64,000 nucleotides of DNA. It comes from Desulfonema magnum. Lineage in GTDB: Bacteria > Desulfobacterota > Desulfobacteria > Desulfobacterales > 4be13. The DNA lies in NCBI RefSeq assembly GCF_017377395.1, contig NZ_CP061800.1, forward strand, positions 6,531,633 to 6,595,632, given 5' to 3'. The first letter of the stretch is position 1, and the number at the start of each line of letters is the position of its first letter. Shown piece by piece: positions 53,169 through 61,984 of this stretch. Both the position numbers and the translations under genes were made by a program. The notes beneath the pieces were generated by a model. It saw nothing but the letters and a program-made list of their open reading frames with translations. It did no database searches and was not told where the DNA came from.

Positions 53169-53555
53169 CTCACCACCTGTCTCGCCTTTCAGACATCCCC
53201 CTGCCCGGAGATGCATAATTCTGTATCCTCTTTCCCTTTGAAGGGAGGGCAGGGGATGTTGTACGCCATACCGGAACATTTATCTGTTTTCACTGAAAAT
53301 ATTTTCATAACTGGGAAAAACCGGGTATTTTATGAGCATTTCTTATTTAACATACTTGGAACAAAAGCAATTTTCATAAATTTTTGTGCAGTAACCCGGA
53401 AAACCTGATCATCAGGATTACAATAATTGAAATGGCAATTTTTTCAAACATCAGAATAAAGTTTCAGTTAATTAATGTTTAAAAATATCAAAAGATTATT
53501 AACAGAGGTGCTTTTACAAACAACTTAACAAAGAACAAACTATCCGTCAGCAACT
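53169..53555. other. Gene-free spacer before mutS
   Basis: This 387-bp AT-rich spacer contains the mutS promoter region. I see no repeat family member except a GAAAACCTGATCATCAGG partial inverted repeat near 53400. Confidence 0.45.
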
Positions 53556-56237
53556 ATGAGTAACAAAACAACCCCGGTAATACAACAGTACTTATCCATC
53601 AAAGAACAATATAAAGACGCCATACTTTTTTACAGAATGGGTGATTTTTATGAAATGTTCTTTGAGGATGCCAAGCTTGCGTCCAAACTCCTTGAAATCA
53701 CTCTGACCTCAAGAAACAAAAAAGATGATGTTCCCATTCCCATGTGCGGTGTGCCGGTCCGGGCCGTGCAGGGATATATCGCACGTCTCATACAACAGGG
53801 CTACAAAGCTGCCATCTGCGAACAGACAGAAGATGCCGCGGCAGCAAAGGGCATTGTCAAAAGAGAGGTTGTGCGGGTGATTACCCCGGGAATGATCATT
53901 GAAAATGAATTCCTGGATGAAAAATCAAATAATTATATCTTTTCAATAGCCACCCAGAAGGGTCGCGGCGATGTTTCTGTCATGGGATTTTCCTATCTGG
54001 ATATTTCAACCGGAACATTTCGGGTATCTGAGTCAGAAGATTCGGATGCTGTTATTGATGAAATGCTCCGGGTCTCTCCCAAGGAAATCCTTTTACCGGA
54101 ATCTTTGAAAAATCCGTCTTACTCCCAAGCAGCAATGAAAGACCTGCTTGCTTCGGTATCTGAAAAAGCGGTCACTTTTTTGGAAGACAGATTCTTTGAT
54201 CATACCAGAGGAAGGGAACGACTGCTTGACCAGTTCAAAACCCTGTCTCTTGAAGGGTTCGGATGTGAGCATTTAAAAGCGGCCGTGAGTGCCGCAGGCG
54301 CGCTGATTTATTATGTGGGGGAAACCCAGAAACAAAAGATCGAACATCTTACCGGAATTGAAACTTATGTATTGGGTGATTATCTTCTCATTGATGATCT
54401 GAGCTGTCGGAATCTGGAGCTTGTCAAAAATCTGCGCACGGGAACCAAACAAGGCACGCTTCTTGGAACCATTGATCGGACAGTTACGGCCATGGGAGGG
54501 AGACTGCTGTTCAGATGGCTGAGATATCCGCTCATGAATGTGAAGAAAATCCTTGCTAGGCTTGATGCTGTGGAAGAAGCTAAGGAAAATCTTCAGGCTG
54601 CCAGAACAATTCGGGAAAATTTAAAAACCGTTTATGACCTTGAACGTATCGGGAGCAAGATTGCCATGGGATATGCCAACGCGAGGGATCTGATTGCGTT
54701 AAAACGATCCCTGAATATGCTTCCGAAGATCGCGTCGTTGCTTTCACAGTTTAAATCAGGGCTTTTTAAATGGAACAAAGAAACGGAGTTTTTTGAAAAA
54801 ATCGGATTTCTGGCAGACCTTATTGAAAAGGCAATTCGTGAAGACGCGCCTCCCACCATTCATGAAGGCGGAATCATCAAGACCGGTTATAACAGCGAAC
54901 TGGATGAATTAATAACCATCAGCAAAGACGGCAAAGGCTGGCTCGCACAGTTGGAAGTCAGAGAAAAGAAAGCCACAGGAATAAACACGCTCAGGGTAAG
55001 ATATAACAAAGTGTTCGGGTACTACATTGAAATTCCAAGAAGCCGTGCTAATGATGTTCCGCCCCATTATGTTCGGAAGCAGACCCTGGTCAACGCGGAA
55101 CGATACATCACGGATGAATTAAAAACCTTTGAATCAAAGGTGTTAAACGCCGAAGACCGAAGAGGCGCGCTTGAATATGAACTCTTTGATGAAATACGCA
55201 AAGAAATTGTAAAAAATAATCCTGAAATTCAGGCAGCTGCCCGGTTTGTGGCCAGACTGGACTGTTTATTGAATCTGTCTGAAATCGCAGAACAAAACAA
55301 CTATGTAAGGCCCGAAATAAATACACAAGGGCATATTTTTATTGAACACGGACGGCATCCGGTGATAGAGAAGATGATCACAGGTGAACGTTTTGTACCC
55401 AATACGGTCAGGCTGGATGACAGTGAAAATCAGATTCTTATCATCACCGGCCCGAATATGGCAGGAAAATCAACAATATTGCGACAGGTGGCGATTCTGA
55501 GTCTGATGGCTCAGATGGGTTCCTTTGTGCCTGCGGGGAAAGCCTCAGTCAGTGTCATGGACAGAATATTTACCCGGGTGGGGGCGTTGGATAATCTTTC
55601 CCAGGGACAGAGCACCTTTATGGTGGAAATGCAGGAAACCGCCAATATTCTGAACAATGCCACATCAAAAAGTCTTGTGATCATAGATGAAATCGGGAGG
55701 GGAACCAGCACTTATGACGGGCTGAGTATCGCGTGGGCTGTTGCCGAATACCTGCACGACCTGAGAGCCAAAGGGGTGAAAACCCTTTTTGCCACGCATT
55801 ATCATGAACTGACAGAACTGGCCATGACAAAGTCCCGGGTAAAAAATTATAATATCGCGGTAAAAGAATGGAATGATGAAATTATTTTCCTGAGAAAACT
55901 GGTCGAAGGCGGCACCAACCGAAGCTATGGCATACAGGTGGCAAGACTTGCAGGCATTCCTGACAAAGTCATACAACGGGCCAAAAAAATTCTTTTTGAT
56001 ATAGAAACCGGGGAGCATGGTGATGATGTTTCATACACAGCCCCGATGGTTCCCTCTCCGGAAGGAAAAGACCAATGCAGGGAAAGACCTGTGCAACTGG
56101 AACTGTTTGGCAGTCCCGGGCATTTTTTGACAGACGAACTTCAGAACCTTGATATCTCAACAATGACACCGCTTGATGCCCTCAATTATTTAAATGAACT
56201 TCAGGAACGAACAAAGAAATTAGGAATTGAGAATTAA
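53556..56237 (+). CDS. mutS: DNA mismatch repair protein MutS
   Basis: This is an 893-residue MutS. The N-terminal mismatch-binding domain has the Phe-x-Glu motif (YRMGDFYEMFFEDA, about residues 28-40). Connector, lever and clamp regions follow. The ATPase domain has GPNMAGKST (about residues 632-640), STFMVEMQET, the Walker B VIIDEIGRGTSTYDG (about 710) and ATHYHELTELA, with a C-terminal TPLDALNYLNELQE helix. All key motifs are intact, so mismatch repair should function. No mutL is in the window. Confidence 0.98.
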   Translation: MSNKTTPVIQQYLSIKEQYKDAILFYRMGDFYEMFFEDAKLASKLLEITLTSRNKKDDVPIPMCGVPVRAVQGYIARLIQQGYKAAICEQTEDAAAAKGIVKREVVRVITPGMIIENEFLDEKSNNYIFSIATQKGRGDVSVMGFSYLDISTGTFRVSESEDSDAVIDEMLRVSPKEILLPESLKNPSYSQAAMKDLLASVSEKAVTFLEDRFFDHTRGRERLLDQFKTLSLEGFGCEHLKAAVSAAGALIYYVGETQKQKIEHLTGIETYVLGDYLLIDDLSCRNLELVKNLRTGTKQGTLLGTIDRTVTAMGGRLLFRWLRYPLMNVKKILARLDAVEEAKENLQAARTIRENLKTVYDLERIGSKIAMGYANARDLIALKRSLNMLPKIASLLSQFKSGLFKWNKETEFFEKIGFLADLIEKAIREDAPPTIHEGGIIKTGYNSELDELITISKDGKGWLAQLEVREKKATGINTLRVRYNKVFGYYIEIPRSRANDVPPHYVRKQTLVNAERYITDELKTFESKVLNAEDRRGALEYELFDEIRKEIVKNNPEIQAAARFVARLDCLLNLSEIAEQNNYVRPEINTQGHIFIEHGRHPVIEKMITGERFVPNTVRLDDSENQILIITGPNMAGKSTILRQVAILSLMAQMGSFVPAGKASVSVMDRIFTRVGALDNLSQGQSTFMVEMQETANILNNATSKSLVIIDEIGRGTSTYDGLSIAWAVAEYLHDLRAKGVKTLFATHYHELTELAMTKSRVKNYNIAVKEWNDEIIFLRKLVEGGTNRSYGIQVARLAGIPDKVIQRAKKILFDIETGEHGDDVSYTAPMVPSPEGKDQCRERPVQLELFGSPGHFLTDELQNLDISTMTPLDALNYLNELQERTKKLGIEN

Positions 56238-56819
56238 GGAAAATAAGCTGCCTTCACTACTAAGGATTTCATATAAAAAACGGGATTCATAAGAAAAGGA
56301 TTATGTCCCCTTCTTATACTCGGTGTTCAAATTTTTTTCCGCTGACCGGGTTCATTGGCAATTTCCAACCCGGGATATTATCCGGGGGGGTCCCTGTGTC
56401 AGCGCCACAAAGGCACGAAGGCACGAAGTCCCGCGAAGGTTCTTTGTGTGTCTTTGTGTCTTCGTGTCTTTGTGGCATTTTTACATAGTCAGGTACAAAA
56501 TTTTTGTAGCAAAAAAAAGAGATCCGGCTTTGTTCTTTCAATAAGTTAAAGTGCCATTCCTCGCTAATTTGTAAAAAAACCGCTCGAACTATTGTACTGA
56601 TAAGGTGTTATGTGTGAGTTATCTCAAAATACATCTTATCCTTTGAATACCCTTTTTATCCCATTGACTTATCCCTGAAAATAGGTAATGGATAACAGAC
56701 AATATTTTTTAACCACTTTTCCTGTGACGGCCATGATCCGGAGTCACAACGAGACATAAAAGTTTCAGCGTTTTTCCTAACACTTAACACCTAACACTTT
56801 TTCTATAAAACCATATCTG
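56238..56819. repeat. Gene-free repeat stretch before the amidase
   Basis: Positions 56396-56480 hold a short 106-bp-family relative (GCCACAAAGGCACGAAGGCA to CTTCGTGTCTTTGTGGC), forming an inverted repeat. Positions 56725-56805 hold the GTGACGGCCATGATCCGG part plus two to three TAACACTT/TAACACC heptamers, ending about 15 nt before the amidase ATG. No gene. Confidence 0.7.
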
Positions 56820-58670
56820 ATGTTAAACAAAAGCGTTTTCATATATTTTTTTATTATCAGTTGTATTGTTGGAATACTGGGCACCTGTGATTCCTTGGCA
56901 ATCACAGCGGAAGAACAGTATTACAGAACAGAAGTTGCTTATAAAAACTTCCTGAAAGACCCTGAAAAGCTGAAATACAGGGAAAACTGGCTGGTATATA
57001 TTGACGAATTTCGGGCTGCTTACAGACTGGACCCTTCCGGTACTCTGGCTGCTGCTGCCTTGTATATGTCCGGGGAACTTTATAAGGAGCTTTATAAGCG
57101 TTCATTCAAATCCTCCGACAAAAAACAAGCCATTGACTTGTTTCAGCGGCTATTAAAACGTTTTCCCACCAGCAATTACAGGCGTAAGGCTGAATCAGCC
57201 CTGAAAGCCTTTTCCAAGACAAGAGGTGCAAAATCATCTGTTAAAAAGGAAGCCGTTAAAAAAAGTTCATCTGAAAAGGCACGCGTTATAAAAACAAAAG
57301 TAAGAAAGGAAGTATTCAGAAGATCAAAACAGGCGTATAAAGCAAACAGAATGAAAAAATCCTGGCAGGAAAAATCCTGGCAGGAACGTAAAACGCGTCT
57401 GGTAGAAAAGTCCCAGCCCAAATATAAACCACCGATTATCAGTCCATACATAAATGCGGATACAACCATTATGAATCTGAGATTCTGGTCCAATCCCAAC
57501 TACACCCGTATTGTTGTTGATGCAAATCAGGATACCTCATATACTTACAGATTGCTGAAAAAAGATTCCTCAGCCAACAAACCCCATCGGCTTTATGTTG
57601 ATTTTGACAACAGCCAGTTAGGCAAAAACATTAAAAAGATTATTCCGATTAATGATGATTTGCTTATTGACGCACGGGCCAGTCAGTATCAGACAGATTC
57701 AGTCAGAGTCGTTGTTGATATCAAGTCCTTTGGAACCTACAAGATATTTTCTCTCAGAAATCCCTTCAGGACAATTATTGATGTGTGGGGGGGAGATAAT
57801 AATTACCGATATGCGTCAGTACCATTTCAGAACAGAAAATTTGACGTAAAGAAACCAGAACATAAAAAAACAAAAAGTAAATCGCTGAAAACAGAAAAAA
57901 ATGAAGGTGATGTTTTGAAAATAAAGCCGAGCGATATTGCAAAATCACTTGCATTAGGCGTAAGGCGCATTGTTATTGATCCGGGTCACGGGGGAAAAGA
58001 CGCGGGAGCTGTCGGCTACAACAAACGTATTCTTGAAAAAAATATTGTTCTGAGCATTGGAAAACGGCTTGCCAGAAAGATTCGCCGAAATCTCGGGTGT
58101 GAGGTGATTATGACCCGCAGCACGGACCGTTTCCTCAGTCTTGAAGAGCGAACTGCCATTGCAAACACAAAAAACGCTGATCTTTTTATATCCATACATA
58201 CGAATGCTCACCCGAAGCGAAGTGCCTATGGTATTGAAACCTATTTTCTGAATCTGGCCACAGATGATGAGGCCATCAGAGTCGCTGCCCGTGAAAATGC
58301 GACATCAAGAAAAAATATCAGTGACTTGCAGACCATCCTGCAAGACCTGATGCAAAACGCCAAAATTAACGAGTCGAGCCGTCTGGCAGCCCATATTCAG
58401 AAATCCTTATATCGGCAGATGAAAAAGAAGTATAGCAAAATCAAAAACAAAGGCGTAAAGCAGGCTCCTTTTTATGTTCTCCTGGGTGCTCAGATGCCTT
58501 CTGTGTTAGTGGAAACATCCTTTATCAGCAATAAAAGAGAATGTCAGAGACTGACCAATGCCACTTACCAGGAGCGTCTGTGTGACGCCATTGTAAACGG
58601 AATCCGTAAATATATTAAGGAAATGAATCCGACGGCATTACTGAGATTACATCCGGGAGGAAGCGGATAG
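56820..58670 (+). CDS. AMIN-domain N-acetylmuramoyl-L-alanine amidase (AmiC-like)
   Basis: This 616-residue exported protein has a signal-like N-terminal segment (residues 1-30), a TPR-like helical region (about 30-125), a Lys/Arg-rich linker (125-205), an AMIN domain (about 212-325: ADTTIMNLRFWSNPNYTRIVVDA ... LYVDFDNSQLG ... RVVVDIKSFGTYKIFSL), and an Amidase_3 zinc domain (about 380-605: RRIVIDPGHGGKDAGAVG with His near 390, ILEKNIVLSI Glu, FISIHTNAHP His, and VLVETSFISNKRE). It cleaves the stem peptide from peptidoglycan, typically at division. The AMIN domain targets it to septal peptidoglycan. Confidence 0.95.
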   Translation: MLNKSVFIYFFIISCIVGILGTCDSLAITAEEQYYRTEVAYKNFLKDPEKLKYRENWLVYIDEFRAAYRLDPSGTLAAAALYMSGELYKELYKRSFKSSDKKQAIDLFQRLLKRFPTSNYRRKAESALKAFSKTRGAKSSVKKEAVKKSSSEKARVIKTKVRKEVFRRSKQAYKANRMKKSWQEKSWQERKTRLVEKSQPKYKPPIISPYINADTTIMNLRFWSNPNYTRIVVDANQDTSYTYRLLKKDSSANKPHRLYVDFDNSQLGKNIKKIIPINDDLLIDARASQYQTDSVRVVVDIKSFGTYKIFSLRNPFRTIIDVWGGDNNYRYASVPFQNRKFDVKKPEHKKTKSKSLKTEKNEGDVLKIKPSDIAKSLALGVRRIVIDPGHGGKDAGAVGYNKRILEKNIVLSIGKRLARKIRRNLGCEVIMTRSTDRFLSLEERTAIANTKNADLFISIHTNAHPKRSAYGIETYFLNLATDDEAIRVAARENATSRKNISDLQTILQDLMQNAKINESSRLAAHIQKSLYRQMKKKYSKIKNKGVKQAPFYVLLGAQMPSVLVETSFISNKRECQRLTNATYQERLCDAIVNGIRKYIKEMNPTALLRLHPGGSG

Positions 58671-58842
58671 CCAATCTGGTTTACTCAACAGTGAAAAGTT
58701 CAAAATTCAAAGTCAGAAGTTGTTCCGCAACCTTTTGAAATCACAGGGCGGCATATGCCGCCTCGGAAAATGTCGATACTCTTAATTTCAGGAGGTTATG
58801 AGAACTTACGACTGTCGAGTGGTTTAAAAGAAGGGAAAAACT

Positions 58843-59742
58843 ATGACAACGACAAAGAGATTTTTTGTGCTGTTTATCGCTTTTACATGGATTATTTTTC
58901 TTGTGATTCTGCAACCGCACAAGCGGTGGGGGGGATGGAATGATGATGAAGACAGCCCTCAGAATGCGAAAACAGCAGCCCTTCTGTCTGCTCCTGCAAA
59001 GCTGGCCGAACCACAGATTCCCAACTTCATCACCAACAGCATCGGCATGGAATTTGTCTATATTCCCCCGGGAAGATTTATGATGGGAAGCCCCCGGGGT
59101 GAGGCCGGCAGGTATGATGACCGGGAAACACAGCATGAGGTGACACTGACCAGTGGATTTTACATGCAGACCACTGAAGTGACACAATCCCAGTGGGAAT
59201 CGGTGGTGAAAAAGAACCCGTCTTATTTTAAAGATTGCGGCGGGGACTGCCCCGTGGAACAGGTTTCCTGGAATGATGTGCAGGAGTTTGTCTGGAAGCT
59301 GAACCAGATGGAAAAATCAGGACGATACAGCCTTCCGACTGAGGCGCAATGGGAATATGCGTGTAAGTCCGGAACAACCACCCGGTTTAACTGGGGAAAT
59401 GAGGAGGACTGTTTCAAAGCAAATTACGGTGTGTCCTTTGTCCATCATAAATGCAAGGGGATAAACCCCGGAAAAACAATGAAAGTGTCGAGTTTCCCGC
59501 CAAACTCCCTGGGGCTGTATGATATGCACGGAAATGTCTGGGAATGGTGTCTGGACCGGTTTAATCTTTATGTCTCAAATTCAGCCACGGATCCGGCAGG
59601 CGCGTATGCTGCCGTGGAACGGGTTTACCGGGGAGGCAGTTGGAGTGTCAGCGCGCGCTATTGCCGCTCGGCCAATCGTGACAGCGGTAATCCGAATGAC
59701 AGACTCAGCAGCCTGGGATTTCGCCTGGTCAGGGAGCCTTGA
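58843..59742 (+). CDS. Formylglycine-generating-enzyme-like (SUMF1) protein with N-terminal membrane anchor
   Basis: This 299-residue protein has a hydrophobic N-terminal helix (residues 6-24, FFVLFIAFTWIIFLVIL), a short linker, then an FGE/SUMF1 fold: GMEFVYIPPGRFMMGSP, HEVTLTSGFYMQTTEVTQSQWESV, CPVEQVSWNDVQEF, RYSLPTEAQWEYACKSGT, NSLGLYDMHGNVWEWCLDRF and RVYRGGSWS...RSANRD. Many bacterial members are not sulfatase activators but bind ligands or modify other targets. No sulfatase is nearby. Active-site cysteines of true FGE are not evident at the C-terminus, so catalysis is uncertain. It is anchored facing the periplasm. Confidence 0.92.
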   Translation: MTTTKRFFVLFIAFTWIIFLVILQPHKRWGGWNDDEDSPQNAKTAALLSAPAKLAEPQIPNFITNSIGMEFVYIPPGRFMMGSPRGEAGRYDDRETQHEVTLTSGFYMQTTEVTQSQWESVVKKNPSYFKDCGGDCPVEQVSWNDVQEFVWKLNQMEKSGRYSLPTEAQWEYACKSGTTTRFNWGNEEDCFKANYGVSFVHHKCKGINPGKTMKVSSFPPNSLGLYDMHGNVWEWCLDRFNLYVSNSATDPAGAYAAVERVYRGGSWSVSARYCRSANRDSGNPNDRLSSLGFRLVREP

Positions 59743-60081
59743 GAGGGGGCGAGAGGCGAGGGGCAAAGGGCAAGGGGTTGTTATTTTGCTCGGTTTCTTA
59801 ACACCCAACGCCCAACATCCAACACCCAACACCTAACACTTAACACTTAACACCTGGGGGGATGAAAATGTTTCCAAGGCTCTGAAAAAGCTGATCCCGT
59901 TTTTGTTCCCCGCATTTTTTAACTGCCTGATTTTTAAGTCATAAAAAATTTGCGGAATAAAAATGGGATCGCAATTGTCAGCCCGGTTTGTGACATTTTC
60001 ATCACCCCACTTAACACCTAACACCTAACACTTAACACTTAACACTTAACACCTAACACCCGACACATAAGGAAGATAAAT
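59743..60081. repeat. Heptamer arrays surrounding a 155-bp element
   Basis: Positions 59749-59790 have a degenerate GAGGCGA/GGGCAAG heptamer tract. Positions 59800-59854 have about eight TAACACC/CAACACC units. Positions 59855-60009 are the 155-bp element. Positions 60010-60066 have seven or eight further TAACACY units, ending 16 nt before the methyltransferase ATG. The two arrays were one before the element inserted. Confidence 0.88.
59855..60009 (+). mobile_element. 155-bp MITE-like element, copy 3
   Basis: Ends TGGGGGGATGAAAATGT and CATTTTCATCACCCCA, 155 bp long as in the other two copies. The target duplication CTTAACACC occupies 59846-59854 and 60010-60018. It is inserted within a heptamer array. 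It matches copy 2 in orientation and almost base for base. Confidence 0.94.
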
Positions 60082-61080
60082 ATGGAACCACAAGAATGGA
60101 GTCCGGGTAAGTTATTAGAAATATCCGGATATTACTGGAAAACCTGCACACTTCATGCCGGAGTCAGCCTTGATGTGTTTACAATTATCGGTAAAAAACA
60201 ACTCACATCCGGGGATGTTGCCCAAAAGCTGAACGGGGATGAAAGAGCCGTGGAAATGCTTCTGAATGCACTTTCAGCAATGCATCTTCTGATCAAAACA
60301 GGTGACAAATATGCTAACACACCTTCGGGTGAATCTTTGCTTTCAAAGGACTCTTCCCAATATATCGGCTATATGATTATGCATCATTATCATCTGGTGG
60401 AATCATGGTCTCAGTTGGAACATGCCGTAAAAACCGGAAAACCTTTAAGAACAAGTTCGTCTCGCGGAGATGAAAAACAGCGGGAAAGTTTTCTGATGGG
60501 CATGTTCAACATCGGCATGAGCATTGCCCCTGAACTGGCAAAACAGACAGATCTTTCGGACCGGTGTCATCTGCTTGATCTGGGGGGCGGTCCCGGAACA
60601 TATGCCATTCATTTTTGCCTGAACAATCCGCAACTCAGGGCAGATATTTATGATCTGTCCACGACCAGGCCCTTTGCCGAAAAAACCATTGAAAAATTCG
60701 GCGTAACAGATCAGGTCCGTTTCACAGAAGGCAATTATCTTGAAGACAGGATTGAGGAAAAATATGATGTGGCATGGCTGTCCCATATTCTCCACGGCGA
60801 GGGACCCGGGGACTGCCAAAACATTATCATGAAAACAGTTTCAGCCCTGAGCCCGGGAGGCATGATCATGATCCATGACTTTATTTTAGATAATACAACG
60901 GACGGCCCGCTTTTTCCAGCCCTTTTTTCCCTTAACATGCTTTTGGGAACCCCTCATGGTCAGTCTTATTCTGAAAAACAGATCATGGATATGCTTGCCA
61001 AAGCCGGTGCAAAGGATATTCGGCGTATTCCTTTCCGCGGTCCCACTGATTCAGGAATTATCACAGGGCGTGTTGAATAA
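60082..61080 (+). CDS. Class I SAM-dependent O-methyltransferase (dimerisation-domain type)
   Basis: This 332-residue protein has an N-terminal winged-helix dimerisation domain (residues 10-100: LEISGYYWKTCTLHAGVSLDVFTII, RAVEMLLNALSAMHLL), then a Rossmann methyltransferase domain with HLLDLGGGPGTYAIHF (AdoMet loop, about residues 168-180), YDVAWLSHILHGEG and GGMIMIHDFILDN, ending in SYSEKQIMDMLAKAGAKDI. This is the architecture of plant-type/acetylserotonin O-methyltransferases and bacterial BchU-like enzymes. The substrate is not indicated by neighbours. AAGGAAG is 8 nt upstream. Confidence 0.9.
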   Translation: MEPQEWSPGKLLEISGYYWKTCTLHAGVSLDVFTIIGKKQLTSGDVAQKLNGDERAVEMLLNALSAMHLLIKTGDKYANTPSGESLLSKDSSQYIGYMIMHHYHLVESWSQLEHAVKTGKPLRTSSSRGDEKQRESFLMGMFNIGMSIAPELAKQTDLSDRCHLLDLGGGPGTYAIHFCLNNPQLRADIYDLSTTRPFAEKTIEKFGVTDQVRFTEGNYLEDRIEEKYDVAWLSHILHGEGPGDCQNIIMKTVSALSPGGMIMIHDFILDNTTDGPLFPALFSLNMLLGTPHGQSYSEKQIMDMLAKAGAKDIRRIPFRGPTDSGIITGRVE

Positions 61081-61101
61081 AGAATCCTGATCTCGCCGGA
61101 C

Positions 61102-61215
61102 GTACTACACCACTTTGAAAGTCCGTGGTCCCCTTTAATGACCTCGGCCGGTCATGCGAAATCAGCCTGTCAGCTTCCCGGCAGAGGGTGATGTATTTAC
61201 AAAGTGGTGTAGTAC
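61102..61215 (+). repeat. GTACTACACCACTTTG inverted-repeat element (114 bp)
   Basis: The perfect 16-bp ends GTACTACACCACTTTG and CAAAGTGGTGTAGTAC enclose 82 bp with GACCTCGGCCGGTCATGCGA-type sequence. It starts about 21 bp after the methyltransferase stop. A single copy in the window. MITE-like by structure, with no clear target duplication. Confidence 0.75.
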
Positions 61216-61553
61216 AGGCTTTAAATTCCATAATCAAGTTTTTTTTGTCATTCCTGCGAAAGCAGGAATCCACTGTTCCCGAAGGCGTGGCATCTGCTAA
61301 AACCAGAATTCCGCTCCTTATTAATGCTGTTCCCTGTAATATAAAAATCTTGACTATTTTTATAAAAATACTACTATAGCCAGCATTGAAAATACGATAA
61401 AAAGGAGTGCCAAACTTACAGTTTGGCAATTCGGAAATCTGGCCTGATTATTTCCGACAAGTTTGTTTTATACCATTTTTTTAAATTAAATTAAACTCAA
61501 CACATAAGAAGAAATAAAACCGCAGGAATATCAGATGAGAATTTGATTTTTTT

Positions 61554-61858
61554 CTGATGATAACAGATTTAGGGGATGGCCGGTAACGCCTCCACGGGGC
61601 TTGGCCGAGGGGCCTGCAAACCTGCCTACTACAAATATGTCGCCCCTACGGGGCTTGGTCGGCATATGCATCAGGCTAAGACTGCCGGACGGGGTTTGCA
61701 ACCCCGTCCGAAACGTTTGTTTTCGGGGGTCGGAAAATATTTCGGACGGGGTTGCAAACCCCGTCCGGCAGATCACGGGTTAATAAAAACAATGAGTTAC
61801 GATCTTAGCCTGATGCATATGGGCTTGGTCGGCCCTTCCCTAAATCCGTTATCGTCAG
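61554..61858 (+). repeat. CTGATGATAACAGATT-bounded repeat island
   Basis: A diverged copy of the CTGATTATAACGG family (305 bp). Its cargo repeats the nested hairpin of 31274-31696: CATATGCATCAGGCTAAG outside, CCGGACGGGGTTTGCAACCC inside, with the closing partners at 61743-61770 and 61803-61822. Confidence 0.82.
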
Positions 61859-61984
61859 GATTTTTTTATCTTTCTTATCTGATATTTTTGCTGTTATGAT
61901 AAAATTTCATAAAAATTTCAAGGTTTTTCCTAACACTTAACACCTAACACCTAACACTTTCATACAAAAAGGAAGGAATTCATT

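Larger units (their letters stand above)
61081..61984. repeat. Gene-free repeat island before the VIT-VWA gene
   Basis: It contains the GTACTACACCAC element (61102-61215), a GTCATTCCTGCGAAAGCAGGAA repeat-family hairpin near 61248, the GTGCCAAACTTACAGTTTGG palindrome near 61408, the CTGATGATAACAGATT-bounded island (61554-61858), and a TAACACTT/TAACACC array at 61930-61961 ending 23 nt before the next ATG. Confidence 0.8.
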
